Shown here in pieces: positions 6,455 through 14,710 of a DNA stretch of 35,313 nucleotides. Source of the DNA: Chloroflexota bacterium (GTDB lineage: Bacteria; Chloroflexota; Dehalococcoidia; JACPQD01). How positions within the stretch are numbered: the stretch's first letter is position 1; every line of letters starts with the position of its first letter. The stretch spans positions 1 to 35,313 of the forward strand of contig JACPQD010000102.1 of assembly GCA_016190665.1 (NCBI GenBank). Reading direction: 5' to 3'. A program made the translations under genes and the position numbers. The notes below the pieces were generated by a model. The model did no database searches. It saw only the letters and a program-made list of their open reading frames with translations, and was not told the origin of the DNA.

Positions 6455-8416
6455 ATGCCTAAAGCGAAGTTCCCTCATCTGTTTCAAGCAGGTCAGATCG
6501 CCAACGTGAAGATCAGGAACCGGACGGTGATGCTTCCCATGGGGACGGCCTTCGCCGGCCTCCACGGCGAGGTGACACAGCGCACCATCGACTACTTCGC
6601 CGAGAGAGCCAAAGGAGGCGTCGGGCTGATCATCGCCGGCAACTGCTCCCCCTCGGGCAGGATCTCAAATAACGGCCTGGTGCTGGATGCCGATTGGCAC
6701 ATGGCCGGGCATTACGAACTGGTGGAGGCCGTCCACTTCCACGGGGCCAGATTCTGTCTCCAGTTGAACCATCCCGGGCGAGAGATTTACCCGACCGTTC
6801 TCGAGGGGCGCCAACCGGTGGCGCCTTCCGCCCTGCCCTGCGTCTTCCTCGGCCAGTACGCCTATCCGACCCCGCGCGCCCTGGAGCGCGACGAAATCTA
6901 CGACATCATGGACAAGTTCGCCGCCGCGGCCGTTCGGGCCAAGTCCGTTGGCTACGATATGGTGGAGCTTCACGGCGCCCACGGCTACCTCATCGGCCAG
7001 TTCATGTCAGCCTATATGAACAAGCGGACGGACGAGTTCGGCGGCAGTCTGGAGAACCGCATGCGGTTTCCTATCGAGTTGATCGAGCGAATCAAGCAGC
7101 GCGTCGGGCCTGGCTATCCCATAGGCATTCGCATCAGCGGTGAGGAGTTCCTTGACGGCGGGGTCACCCTGAAGGAATCCCCCAAAATGGCGCAGATGTT
7201 GGAAGAGGCCGGCGTCGCCTATATCAATGTCTCCTGCGGCACCTACGAGACGCTGCATATCTCCAACGACCTCATGCGGGACAAGGAAGGCTGGAAGCTC
7301 TACATCTGGGAAGCAATAAAGAAAGCCGTCAGCATTCCCACCATCGCCGGTGGCGGGCTGCGTACGCCCGCCTACCTCGATCAGCTCATTGCCAGCAATA
7401 GCGCCGATTTCGTCGGCATGGCGCGGCCGCTGCTGGCCGATCCCGACCTGCCCAACAAGGCCAGGGCGGGCAGGCTGGAGGACATCCGCATGTGCACTTC
7501 CTGCATGGAATGCCTCTTCGGGTCGCCGCGGCGGCGCCTTGGAGGCGGGGCGCGGCGTTGCTCGGTGAACCCAGCCCTGGGCCGGGAGCGCGAGTACGCT
7601 CAGTTGCAGCCTGCGCCGGTGAAGAAGAAGGTAGTGGTCATTGGCGCCGGGCCCGGCGGCATGGAGGCCGCCAGAGTGGCGGCTTTGCGCGGCCACGACG
7701 TCACGCTTTACGACAAAGGCAAAGCGTTGGGCGGGGGACTGGTCCTGGCGGGCACGCCTCCCGGAAAGGAGAAGTGGCTCACCTTCCGCGATTGGTTGGC
7801 CACACAAATCAAGAAAACAAAAGTAAGAGTGAGGCTCAACACCAGCGTGACCGTCGCCATGGTGAAGAAGGCGAGGCCGGACGTCGTCATCGTGGGCACC
7901 GGCGCTGAGCCTCTCGTGCCGCCTATTCCGGGGATCGAGAGCAAGAATGTAGTTCATGCCTGGGACATCCTTAAGGGGAAGGTCCAGGTTAATGGACGAG
8001 CAGTGGCCGTCCTCGGCGGGGGCATGGTCGGCTGCGAAGTGGCCGAGCTCCTGGCGGAGAAAGGCAACCAGGTAACCATCGTCGAGATGTTGCCCACTTT
8101 AGCCTGTGACATGGAGCCGTTGAATCGGACCGGACTGATGCGGCGTCTTGGTGAGCTGAAGATCAGCCAGCTCACCGGGAAAGAGGTCGTGGAGATCACC
8201 AGCGGCAGCGCCGTGGTCCTCGATAAGAAGGCCGGCAAGAAGGAGAAAGTCGCTGCCGAGACGCTGGTCATCGCCATGGGCGCCAGAGCGACACGGGGCT
8301 TGGCCGACGCCCTGGAAGGGAAGGTCCCCGAACTCTACGTCATCGGCGACGCTAATGAGCCGCGGATAATCCTCGAGGCCACCTTCGAGGGGTCGCAGGT
8401 GGGGAGAAGAATCTAA
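6455..8416 (+). CDS. 2,4-dienoyl-CoA reductase / old yellow enzyme-type NADH:flavin oxidoreductase
   Basis: The 654-residue fusion has an FMN TIM barrel (residues about 1-345), a 4Fe-4S cluster region, and FAD/NAD(P)H Rossmann domains (GAGPGGMEAA at about 397 and GGGMVGCEVAE further on). This is the architecture of bacterial 2,4-dienoyl-CoA reductase and trimethylamine dehydrogenase relatives. It reduces activated C=C bonds. His173/His176 and Tyr178 in ELHGAHGYLIGQF fit the OYE active site. The cluster cysteines are Cys347, 350, 353 and 369, a CxxCxxC spacing instead of the usual CxxCxxxC, with a longer gap to the fourth. I chose ATG 6455 behind GGGAG over the upstream in-frame start at 6425. 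It may reduce the hydroxylated ring in the same pathway as its neighbours. Confidence 0.88.
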   Translation: MPKAKFPHLFQAGQIANVKIRNRTVMLPMGTAFAGLHGEVTQRTIDYFAERAKGGVGLIIAGNCSPSGRISNNGLVLDADWHMAGHYELVEAVHFHGARFCLQLNHPGREIYPTVLEGRQPVAPSALPCVFLGQYAYPTPRALERDEIYDIMDKFAAAAVRAKSVGYDMVELHGAHGYLIGQFMSAYMNKRTDEFGGSLENRMRFPIELIERIKQRVGPGYPIGIRISGEEFLDGGVTLKESPKMAQMLEEAGVAYINVSCGTYETLHISNDLMRDKEGWKLYIWEAIKKAVSIPTIAGGGLRTPAYLDQLIASNSADFVGMARPLLADPDLPNKARAGRLEDIRMCTSCMECLFGSPRRRLGGGARRCSVNPALGREREYAQLQPAPVKKKVVVIGAGPGGMEAARVAALRGHDVTLYDKGKALGGGLVLAGTPPGKEKWLTFRDWLATQIKKTKVRVRLNTSVTVAMVKKARPDVVIVGTGAEPLVPPIPGIESKNVVHAWDILKGKVQVNGRAVAVLGGGMVGCEVAELLAEKGNQVTIVEMLPTLACDMEPLNRTGLMRRLGELKISQLTGKEVVEITSGSAVVLDKKAGKKEKVAAETLVIAMGARATRGLADALEGKVPELYVIGDANEPRIILEATFEGSQVGRRI

Positions 8417-8708
8417 TGCGGGTCCACGTTGCCGCGACTGGGGTACCGGACATGGCAGTGAGCTTGCCTGCAATTGTCATCCTGAGCGGCTTGGGGTCAG
8501 GGTGGCAGTGGGGGCAGGGGCCGCGAAGGATCTGAGGCTTGTGAACCACCAGCGAAAGATCCTTCGAGCGGCCACCCAGAACCCCTGGCCCCACCTCCGC
8601 TCTCAGAGCCTGCCCTGAGCGAAGCCGAAGGGATGACAGACGGGGGAGCAAATACGAGGATACATACGCCCATTCTTTCGTGGCAACGAAAATCAAAAAG
8701 GGGGAATA
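8417..8708. repeat. Intergenic gap with TCATCCTGAGCG / CGAAGGATCT-type dispersed repeat
   Basis: The gap contains CGAAGGATCT (8524-8533) and its inverted copy AGATCCTTCG (8557-8566), flanked by GGGGTC/GGGGCCA-like G-rich and C-rich arms. It also has a TGCCCTGAGCGAAGCCGAAG unit near 8611-8630. Related CCTGA...TCAGG units recur at 10678-10694 and 34286-34302. No gene is visible here. The UbiD ribosome site AAAGGGGG lies at the right end. Confidence 0.6.
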
Positions 8709-10079
8709 ATGCAGTTCAAGGATTTCAGGGACTACCTGGACTACCTCGAGAAGAATGGCAAGCTGGCCCGCGTGAAGAAGGCGGTCGACCCCAAGTTCGG
8801 CTTTGCGGCCGGCATCCGAAAGACCTCAGACGTCGACGGGCCCGCCCTTCTCTTCGAGAACATCAAGGGCTACACAGGCTGGAGAGCGATGGGCGGGCTC
8901 TACGCCACTCAAAAGCTGATGGCGCTCGCGTGCGGCTTGCCTATCGATGCAACTGAAGACCAGATCCTGAGCCACTATCTCCAATGCCAGGACAAGCACG
9001 TCAATCCCAAGCTGATGTCCACCGGCCCCGTCAAAGAGGTAATCCTCAAAGGTAAAGACATCGACCTGACCAAGTGGCCGGTACCCATCTATTCGGAAAA
9101 GGACTGCGACCGCTACTTCACCTCCGGCGTGGAGATCGCCAAACATCCCGATACCGGCAAAGGTAACGTCTCCATTCATCGCCGGAGACTGCTGGGCAGG
9201 AATCGCACCGGCATTCTGGCGCCGCCCTTCCAGCACCTCAATGCCATCATCACGGCCGCGGAGAAGAAAGGGAAGGGCCTGGAGTTCGCCACCGTCATGG
9301 GTGTTGAGCCGTCCATCACTCTCGCCAGCCAGATAAAGGTGCCTTTGGGCGTGGACGAGATGGAGATCGCCGGGGCCTTCCGCGGCGCCCCCGTGGAACT
9401 GGTCAAATGCGAGACGATAGATGTCGCCGTGCCCGCCAACGCCGAAATAGTTATCGAAGGGGTGACGATACCGGGCGAAAGGACGGAGTGCGGACCCTTC
9501 GGGGAGTATCCGGGCAACTACATCACTACCGGCGGCGAGTCAGTACGGTCCGCCTTCGTAGCCGAAGTCACCGCCGTCACGATGAGGAAGGACGGCATCT
9601 TCCATGCCATGCTTACCGGCATGCCCATGACTGAGAACCACTGGTTGAAGAAATACTCGCTCGCCGCCGCCGCCTTCCGTGAGGCGAGCAAAGTAGCGGA
9701 CATCAGGGGCGTCAACATCACCCCCGGCGGCACAGCCCAGTTCAACATTGTAGTGTCGATGCAGAAGCAGAACGAGATGCAGCCGAGAATGGTCATCCAA
9801 ACGCTCCTCGGCTACCGTCTGAGCGCCAGGCAAGTGATCGTGGTGGACCCCGACATAGATATCTACAATCCTGACGACGTCGAGTGGGCCGTCGCTACCC
9901 GTTCCTGGGTTGACCAGGACTACTACATCATTCACCCTGTCCACCGCGGCCTCGGCGAGCCTGGGTCTGCCGAGCGCACCAGCGGGCAGATCGGCATCGA
10001 TGCCACGGTGCCGCTCCGCGGTGGCGAGCTGTACCGCAAGATAAGAGTCCCGGGCGTGGAGAAAGTGGACTATATCTAG
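8709..10079 (+). CDS. UbiD-family decarboxylase (prenylated-FMN dependent)
   Basis: The 456-residue cytoplasmic protein belongs to the UbiD/Fdc family, which reversibly decarboxylates aromatic or alpha,beta-unsaturated acids with prenylated FMN. The GNVSIHRRR segment (residues 152-160) fits the prFMN/metal-binding region. PGERTECGPFGEYPG (about 255-269) is the conserved block holding the catalytic glutamates. The length is typical. The start is ATG 8709 behind AAAGGGGG. No UbiX prenyltransferase gene is in the window, so the cofactor must be made from another locus. It is followed after 2 bp by coxG, so the two are probably co-translated. Confidence 0.88.
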   Translation: MQFKDFRDYLDYLEKNGKLARVKKAVDPKFGFAAGIRKTSDVDGPALLFENIKGYTGWRAMGGLYATQKLMALACGLPIDATEDQILSHYLQCQDKHVNPKLMSTGPVKEVILKGKDIDLTKWPVPIYSEKDCDRYFTSGVEIAKHPDTGKGNVSIHRRRLLGRNRTGILAPPFQHLNAIITAAEKKGKGLEFATVMGVEPSITLASQIKVPLGVDEMEIAGAFRGAPVELVKCETIDVAVPANAEIVIEGVTIPGERTECGPFGEYPGNYITTGGESVRSAFVAEVTAVTMRKDGIFHAMLTGMPMTENHWLKKYSLAAAAFREASKVADIRGVNITPGGTAQFNIVVSMQKQNEMQPRMVIQTLLGYRLSARQVIVVDPDIDIYNPDDVEWAVATRSWVDQDYYIIHPVHRGLGEPGSAERTSGQIGIDATVPLRGGELYRKIRVPGVEKVDYI

Positions 10080-10081
10080 AC

Positions 10082-10576
10082 ATGAAAATTGAAAAGACCC
10101 TCAGGCTGAAGGCTCCCATCGACCGGGTGTGGGAGGCCGTAATGGATGTGCAAAGTGTGGCCTCCTGCATGCCCGGCGCGGAGAAGCTGGAGCAGATAGA
10201 TGACAGGAGCTATCGCTGCTCCCTCACCACGAAGATTGCTTACATCTCCGCCACCTTCGATCTGAAGACCACGATAACGGCAATGGAGCCTCCTCACCAC
10301 TTGGGGACGGTAACTGACGGCACGGCCCTCATGGGGCTGGGTCGGGTGAGCCAGAAACAGACGTTGGACCTGGTCGCCTGCTCGAATGACGAGACCGAGG
10401 CCATCTTCAACGCGGAAGTCACCCTCGTGGGCCGGCTGGCCACCTTTGGAGACAAGCTCTTCCGCGCCAAGGCCAACGAGATGATGGACACTTTCATCAG
10501 AGCGTTCCTGGGCAAGTTCGAGGCGTTGAGCGCGGGCGGTCCGTGTCCGCCGAGAGACCCTCAGCTGGGAGCCTAG
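10082..10576 (+). CDS. CoxG-like SRPBCC protein
   Basis: The 164-residue protein has a START/SRPBCC fold of the CoxG type (carbon monoxide dehydrogenase subunit G). It begins KTLRLKAPIDRVWEAVMD and carries CMPGAEKLEQ near residues 33-42, both typical. CoxG proteins accompany molybdenum hydroxylases and are linked to their membrane attachment or maturation. A molybdenum hydroxylase follows at 10814 and another lies upstream at 3880. The start is 2 bp after the UbiD stop. It lacks the C-terminal transmembrane tail seen in some CoxG proteins. Confidence 0.85.
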   Translation: MKIEKTLRLKAPIDRVWEAVMDVQSVASCMPGAEKLEQIDDRSYRCSLTTKIAYISATFDLKTTITAMEPPHHLGTVTDGTALMGLGRVSQKQTLDLVACSNDETEAIFNAEVTLVGRLATFGDKLFRAKANEMMDTFIRAFLGKFEALSAGGPCPPRDPQLGA

Positions 10577-10813
10577 TACCAAGTTGTAGAAGTAAGCGTA
10601 ATATGTTTTGTCAAGCGCCCGTTCTTTGACTTTCCTCGCCCTCGACGGGAGAGGCTAGAGCCTGTCCTGAGCCTGACCCTGAACTTAATTCAGGGGATTC
10701 AGGGCGAAGGATGAGGGTGAAATGGAAGCCCCCTCACCTTAATCCTCTCCCGCAGAGGGGAGAGGAAACTTGCGCTTTCTTGCGCAACTAAGCACTAGTC
10801 CAAGGAGTCCCGG
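10577..10813. repeat. Intergenic repeats between coxG and the second molybdenum hydroxylase
   Basis: The gap contains a CCTGAACTT/AATTCAGG hairpin (10678-10694). It is followed by a CCCCTCACC...CCTCTCCC / GGGGAGAGG inverted repeat, and 10749-10799 is a near-identical copy of bases 1-50. No gene is visible. No strong promoter stands out, so the second molybdenum hydroxylase may be read through from coxG. Its ribosome site AAGGAG lies at 10802-10807. Confidence 0.65.
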
Positions 10814-13267
10814 ATGTACTCCATCGTTGGAAAGAATGTTGCCAGGCTGGATGCCCTGGAGAAGGTCACCGGCCGGGCCGTCTACGCCATCGACCTCAAG
10901 CTGCCCCGCACGCTCCACGGCAAGGTCCTGCGCAGCCCCTATGCCCACGCCAGAATCCTTCGCATTGACACGTCCAGGGCTGAGTCGCTGCCCGGCGTGA
11001 AGGCGGTCATCACCCGCGAGAATACCCCGGAACGAAGGGACGGCGTCGTCATCCTCGACCAGCACATCCTCGCTCTCCATGTGGTGCGCTATGTGGGTGA
11101 GCCAGTGGCGGCCGTGGCCGCCGAGGCGCCCGAGGTCGCTGAGGAAGCGCTCGACCTCATCGATGTAGAGTATGAGGAGCTTCCGGCCGTCTTCGATGCT
11201 GAAGAAGTGATGGGGCCGAATCCTCGCGCCGTCATCCATCCCTATCGGGCATCTTACGAGCAGGAGACGCCGCTCGGCGGACGGCCTATCCCCTTCGATC
11301 CCCGGCACCCTAATGTCTTCAACCACTTCGAGATGCACGCCGGTGATGTGGCAAAGGGTTTCCGTGAGGCGGACCTCGTTCTGGAGAACCGGTTCACCAA
11401 AGCCAAGGTGCAGCACTGCCAGATGGAACCCCACACCGCTATCGCTCAGGTCGATCCCGACGGCCGGATAACCGTGTGGACGGGAAGGCAAGGCATTCAT
11501 CGCACCAGGGGACACCTGGCCGCCTGGCTGGGCATCCCTCCATCGCAGGTCAGAGTCATCTCCCCTTATGTGGGTGGGGGCTTCGGCGGCAAGGAAGTCT
11601 TTGCCCACGAGTTCCTGGCCGTCCTGCTCGCGCAGAAGACAGGCCGACCCGTCCGGATATCCCTGACCCGGGAAGAGGTCTTCACCGGCACGGTGACCGA
11701 TGTGCAAAGCACGATCTGGATAAAGGACGGCGTCAGGAAGGATGGAACAGTCGTCGCGCGCGAGATCAAGATAATCCTCAAAGGCGGCGCCTACGCCGAC
11801 CTCATACCCATGACGGTCAGAGGGTGCACCTTCGCCGCCGTGGGAAGCTATCGCATACCTAACCTGAAGATCGACTCCTACGGCGTCTACACCAACGAGC
11901 CGGCGGCAGGCCCCTTTCGAGGCGTCGCTGTGCCCCATGTGGTCTGGGCTGCGGAGTCGCAGATGGACATTCTGGCTGAGAAGCTGGGCATGGACCCGGT
12001 GGAGATCCGGCGCCGGAACCTCCTCTGTGAGGGAGACAAGAACGCCCACGGTGAGATTGTCCACAGCACCGCGGCCAGGGAGTGCCTGGAAAGAGTCGCT
12101 CAATTCATCGAGTGGGGCGAGAGGCTTCAGCAGGGGCCGGGACCCTGGAGAAGGGGGAAGGGAATCGCAGTGGGCAACAAGCACGGCCTCGCCCCGGCGG
12201 CCTGCTCGGCCATAGTGAAGGTGAACGACGACGGCAGCATCGAGGTGCGCCATGGCGCCGACGAGATCGGGCAGGGGGCGAATACGGTCCTGGCCCAGAT
12301 AGCCGCCGAGGAGTTCAGGATTCCTTTAGAGAATGTGAAGGTCACCTTCGGCGATACCGCCTTCGCGCCCTACGACCTCGGCTCCACCGGCAGCAAGACG
12401 ACATATCACACCGGGAACGCCGTGCGCCTCGCCTGTCAGGACGCGAAGTGCCAGATGTTCGAGCTGGCCTCTGGAAAGCTGGAAGTGCCTGTGTCTGAGC
12501 TGGAGACGAGCGGAGGAAGGATACACCTCGCCGGATACCCGGACACGGGCATCGCCATCGCCGACCTCTTCGTCCATGACCGGGCGCGCGGCAAGTACCT
12601 TCCCGAAGTTGGCGAGATACTGGGTAAAGCCACCTGGGTGCAGCCGGGGACGCCCATGGACCCCATCACCGGCCAGATATCCCCGGAACTGGCCTCTGAG
12701 GGGAGGCGGGTGAACTCCTTTTACATTCACGGCGCCCAGGCGGCCGAGGTAGCGGTGAACGAGGAGACAGGGGAGGTCAAGGTCCTCCGCCTGGCCTCGG
12801 CTTTCGATATGGGCCAGCCCATCAACCCCAAGCTTTGTGAGGGCCAGATGGAGGGTGGCGCTGGGATGGGCATCGGCGGTGCCCTCTACGAAGAGTTGGT
12901 TCTGGAGAACGGCGCCGCCCTGAATCCGACCCTAATGGACTACCGCCTCCCCACTACCACCGAAATGCCCAAACAAGATGACTTCGACTCCTTCATCGAG
13001 GCCGCCCCGCACAAGGATGGCCCCTTCGGGGCCAAGGGCCTGGGTGAGGGCCCTATCGCCCCCACCAGCGCCGCGATCGCCAACGCCGTCTACGATGCGG
13101 TGGGCGTGAGGATAACCGACTTGCCGATTACCAGGGAGAAGGTGTGGAGGGCGCTGAAGGGCGAGACAGGGCGAGGACTCAAGAACCGCCCCCGTCTGTT
13201 CTGGGACAGAGAGATGAGCGAGGGCAAGGACGGTTCGACAAAAGCTCTGGGGGACAAACATGAGTGA
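10814..13267 (+). CDS. Molybdenum hydroxylase large subunit (xanthine dehydrogenase family), paralogue 2
   Basis: The 817-residue molybdopterin-binding subunit is clearly homologous to the product of 3880-6246 along its length. Examples are a near-identical KVTG...YAIDLKLP start, YVGGGFGGKE near residue 254-261, GPFRGVA near 366, and the KGLGEGPIAP region near 739-748 with the catalytic glutamate. It has an insertion around residues 141-165 and an extra charged C-terminal tail of about 30 residues compared with paralogue 1. It also lacks the CO dehydrogenase AYRCSFR loop and has no FAD or 2Fe-2S partner gene beside it. The start ATG 10814 has an AAGGAG site. Two divergent large subunits in one block suggest two related substrates or sequential hydroxylations. 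Confidence 0.88.
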   Translation: MYSIVGKNVARLDALEKVTGRAVYAIDLKLPRTLHGKVLRSPYAHARILRIDTSRAESLPGVKAVITRENTPERRDGVVILDQHILALHVVRYVGEPVAAVAAEAPEVAEEALDLIDVEYEELPAVFDAEEVMGPNPRAVIHPYRASYEQETPLGGRPIPFDPRHPNVFNHFEMHAGDVAKGFREADLVLENRFTKAKVQHCQMEPHTAIAQVDPDGRITVWTGRQGIHRTRGHLAAWLGIPPSQVRVISPYVGGGFGGKEVFAHEFLAVLLAQKTGRPVRISLTREEVFTGTVTDVQSTIWIKDGVRKDGTVVAREIKIILKGGAYADLIPMTVRGCTFAAVGSYRIPNLKIDSYGVYTNEPAAGPFRGVAVPHVVWAAESQMDILAEKLGMDPVEIRRRNLLCEGDKNAHGEIVHSTAARECLERVAQFIEWGERLQQGPGPWRRGKGIAVGNKHGLAPAACSAIVKVNDDGSIEVRHGADEIGQGANTVLAQIAAEEFRIPLENVKVTFGDTAFAPYDLGSTGSKTTYHTGNAVRLACQDAKCQMFELASGKLEVPVSELETSGGRIHLAGYPDTGIAIADLFVHDRARGKYLPEVGEILGKATWVQPGTPMDPITGQISPELASEGRRVNSFYIHGAQAAEVAVNEETGEVKVLRLASAFDMGQPINPKLCEGQMEGGAGMGIGGALYEELVLENGAALNPTLMDYRLPTTTEMPKQDDFDSFIEAAPHKDGPFGAKGLGEGPIAPTSAAIANAVYDAVGVRITDLPITREKVWRALKGETGRGLKNRPRLFWDREMSEGKDGSTKALGDKHE

Positions 13268-13394
13268 ATTCGTGTTCAAGACTGGAGAACAGATATTTCA
13301 AAGAGAAGACCTTGGCGACTCTATGAACTCCCAATTCTTGAGACTACATGCAAGTCACTTCTCCGAACGCGCTTTTGATCTTGGCAAGACATGA
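13260..13394 (+). pseudogene. Possible truncated 5' end of a further operon gene (44 codons)
   Basis: ATG 13260 overlaps the stop of the molybdenum hydroxylase (TGA 13265-13267) and has a GGGGGA ribosome site, the pattern of a translationally coupled next gene. The frame MSEFVFKTGEQIFQ... ends after 44 residues and matches nothing I recognise. It runs into the 3' end of the oppositely oriented cas8e remnant. I infer a gene cut by the rearrangement that brought in the cas fragment. It could also be a chance frame. Confidence 0.3.
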
Positions 13395-14710
13395 GTACGC
13401 ATCGCATTCGCACCTATTCTCCATCCGTTGGCATCATTGCCATTAGTGGGATTTGTCAAAGCATGGATAAGTCCCATCGCTTTGTGATTGACAAGGTTTT
13501 CGGCCGGCTGAGGGCTGATAGCTGTGAGCTGACAGCTTACCCCTACTGCGCCCCTCTGAGCGGAGCGGAACCACTCCTCCACCTTCGCGTCGCCCGCCCC
13601 ACTCTTCTTGCGCATGCCATATACGGCGACCCGAAATCGCGGGGTATCCAGAACCCTAAGGGCGTTGGAGATTACTTCGGGGCGAGAACGCCGCCTTTGG
13701 GCGCGAAGGGCTTCGCCTTCGCTTGCGACCAAGAACAGAGGCACCGCATCGCGCCAGATTGGGATGCCCGGTCGGGCTTTGATATGGCTTATCGCATCCG
13801 TGGCTGTCTCGGTTCCCGCGTTGGGATCACGCCAGCCGTACTTTGCGTCGTAGAGGTTACCAGCCTTTCCCTTCGCCTTGTCGGTCGGCTTCTTGTAAGC
13901 GGCCTGGTTGATTGCCCTGGCGACCATGGGCCCATTTTTCTCCAACTGGATGACGCGCACCGGCCAGGTGAAACCCTGCGCGACAGTCGGTACTTTCGGA
14001 AGCTTCGTTAGGTCCAGCTTCGTCCTCCAAGCCGGGCCGTTGTCCCTTTCTTCCTTAAAGGTGATTCTCCCGCTTGGCCGCGGCACGTTGAGCGTGATCG
14101 TTTCGAAGAGGGTCTTCCCCAACACGAGAGCGTGCAGGGGAGGGTCTCCTGCAAGAGTCCGTGCCTCTCCCGGCTTGACCTTGAAATTGAAGGGGGAGAC
14201 CGTCGTCAGTAATTGCGCGGCGATGTCCTCGCTCAACGTGGCCTTGTCTTCGGAATAATGATGCCAATATGCCACGTTCGTGCCGCTCGGAATCGCGGGA
14301 AACATCGCAATGATCGGCTTGCAGTCGGCTTTCTTTCCGCCATCCGTTGGCGCTATGCGCTGCAAGAATGCATTTCCGTTCGCCCAAAGGTCGAAGCGGT
14401 TCTTGTGGTCGTCGAGATACCTGTCGACCACGCTAGCATCGAACTGTCCAGCTTCCAGCATCTGCTTCATCTTGCCGATGGTCGGCCGTTTGCCTGCGAC
14501 GATGTAGGCGTCGAGTACGATTGTAACCAGAAGCCGGTAAAGGCCGAACTCGATGAACGGCGCAGTGTGGGATATGCAGTGGATCTCGCTGCTGCGCTCA
14601 AGGGCCGTGCGAATGCCCACCTTGTCCGGCTTCTCCCCGGCAGCCTCTGGCCTCCAGACGACGGGAATCCACGGCTTGCAGAGCAGGTTGTAGGATTGGG
14701 GCTCACTCAT
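13355..14710 (-). pseudogene. cas8e: Cas8e/Cse1 (CasA), C-terminally truncated
   Basis: The 451-residue product starts MSEPQSYNLLCKPWIPVVW, the classical start of the type I-E Cascade large subunit. It keeps the N-terminal domain features FDLWANGNAFLQR and LHALVLGKTLFETITLNV. Homology appears to end near KVEEWFRSAQRG (about residue 390), where the C-terminal four-helix bundle should begin. The remaining residues are encoded by an intergenic-type repeat (13505-13537) that recurs in reverse at 34335-34360. A Cascade lacking this bundle is unlikely to work. It overlaps the cas3 stop by 4 bp (ATGA). No cse2, cas7, cas5, cas6e, cas1 or cas2 follow. Confidence 0.8.

Noticed and set aside
10739..12253. 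504-codon minus-strand frame
   Set aside because: It is antisense to the second molybdenum hydroxylase, with a composition typical of mirror frames and no ribosome site.
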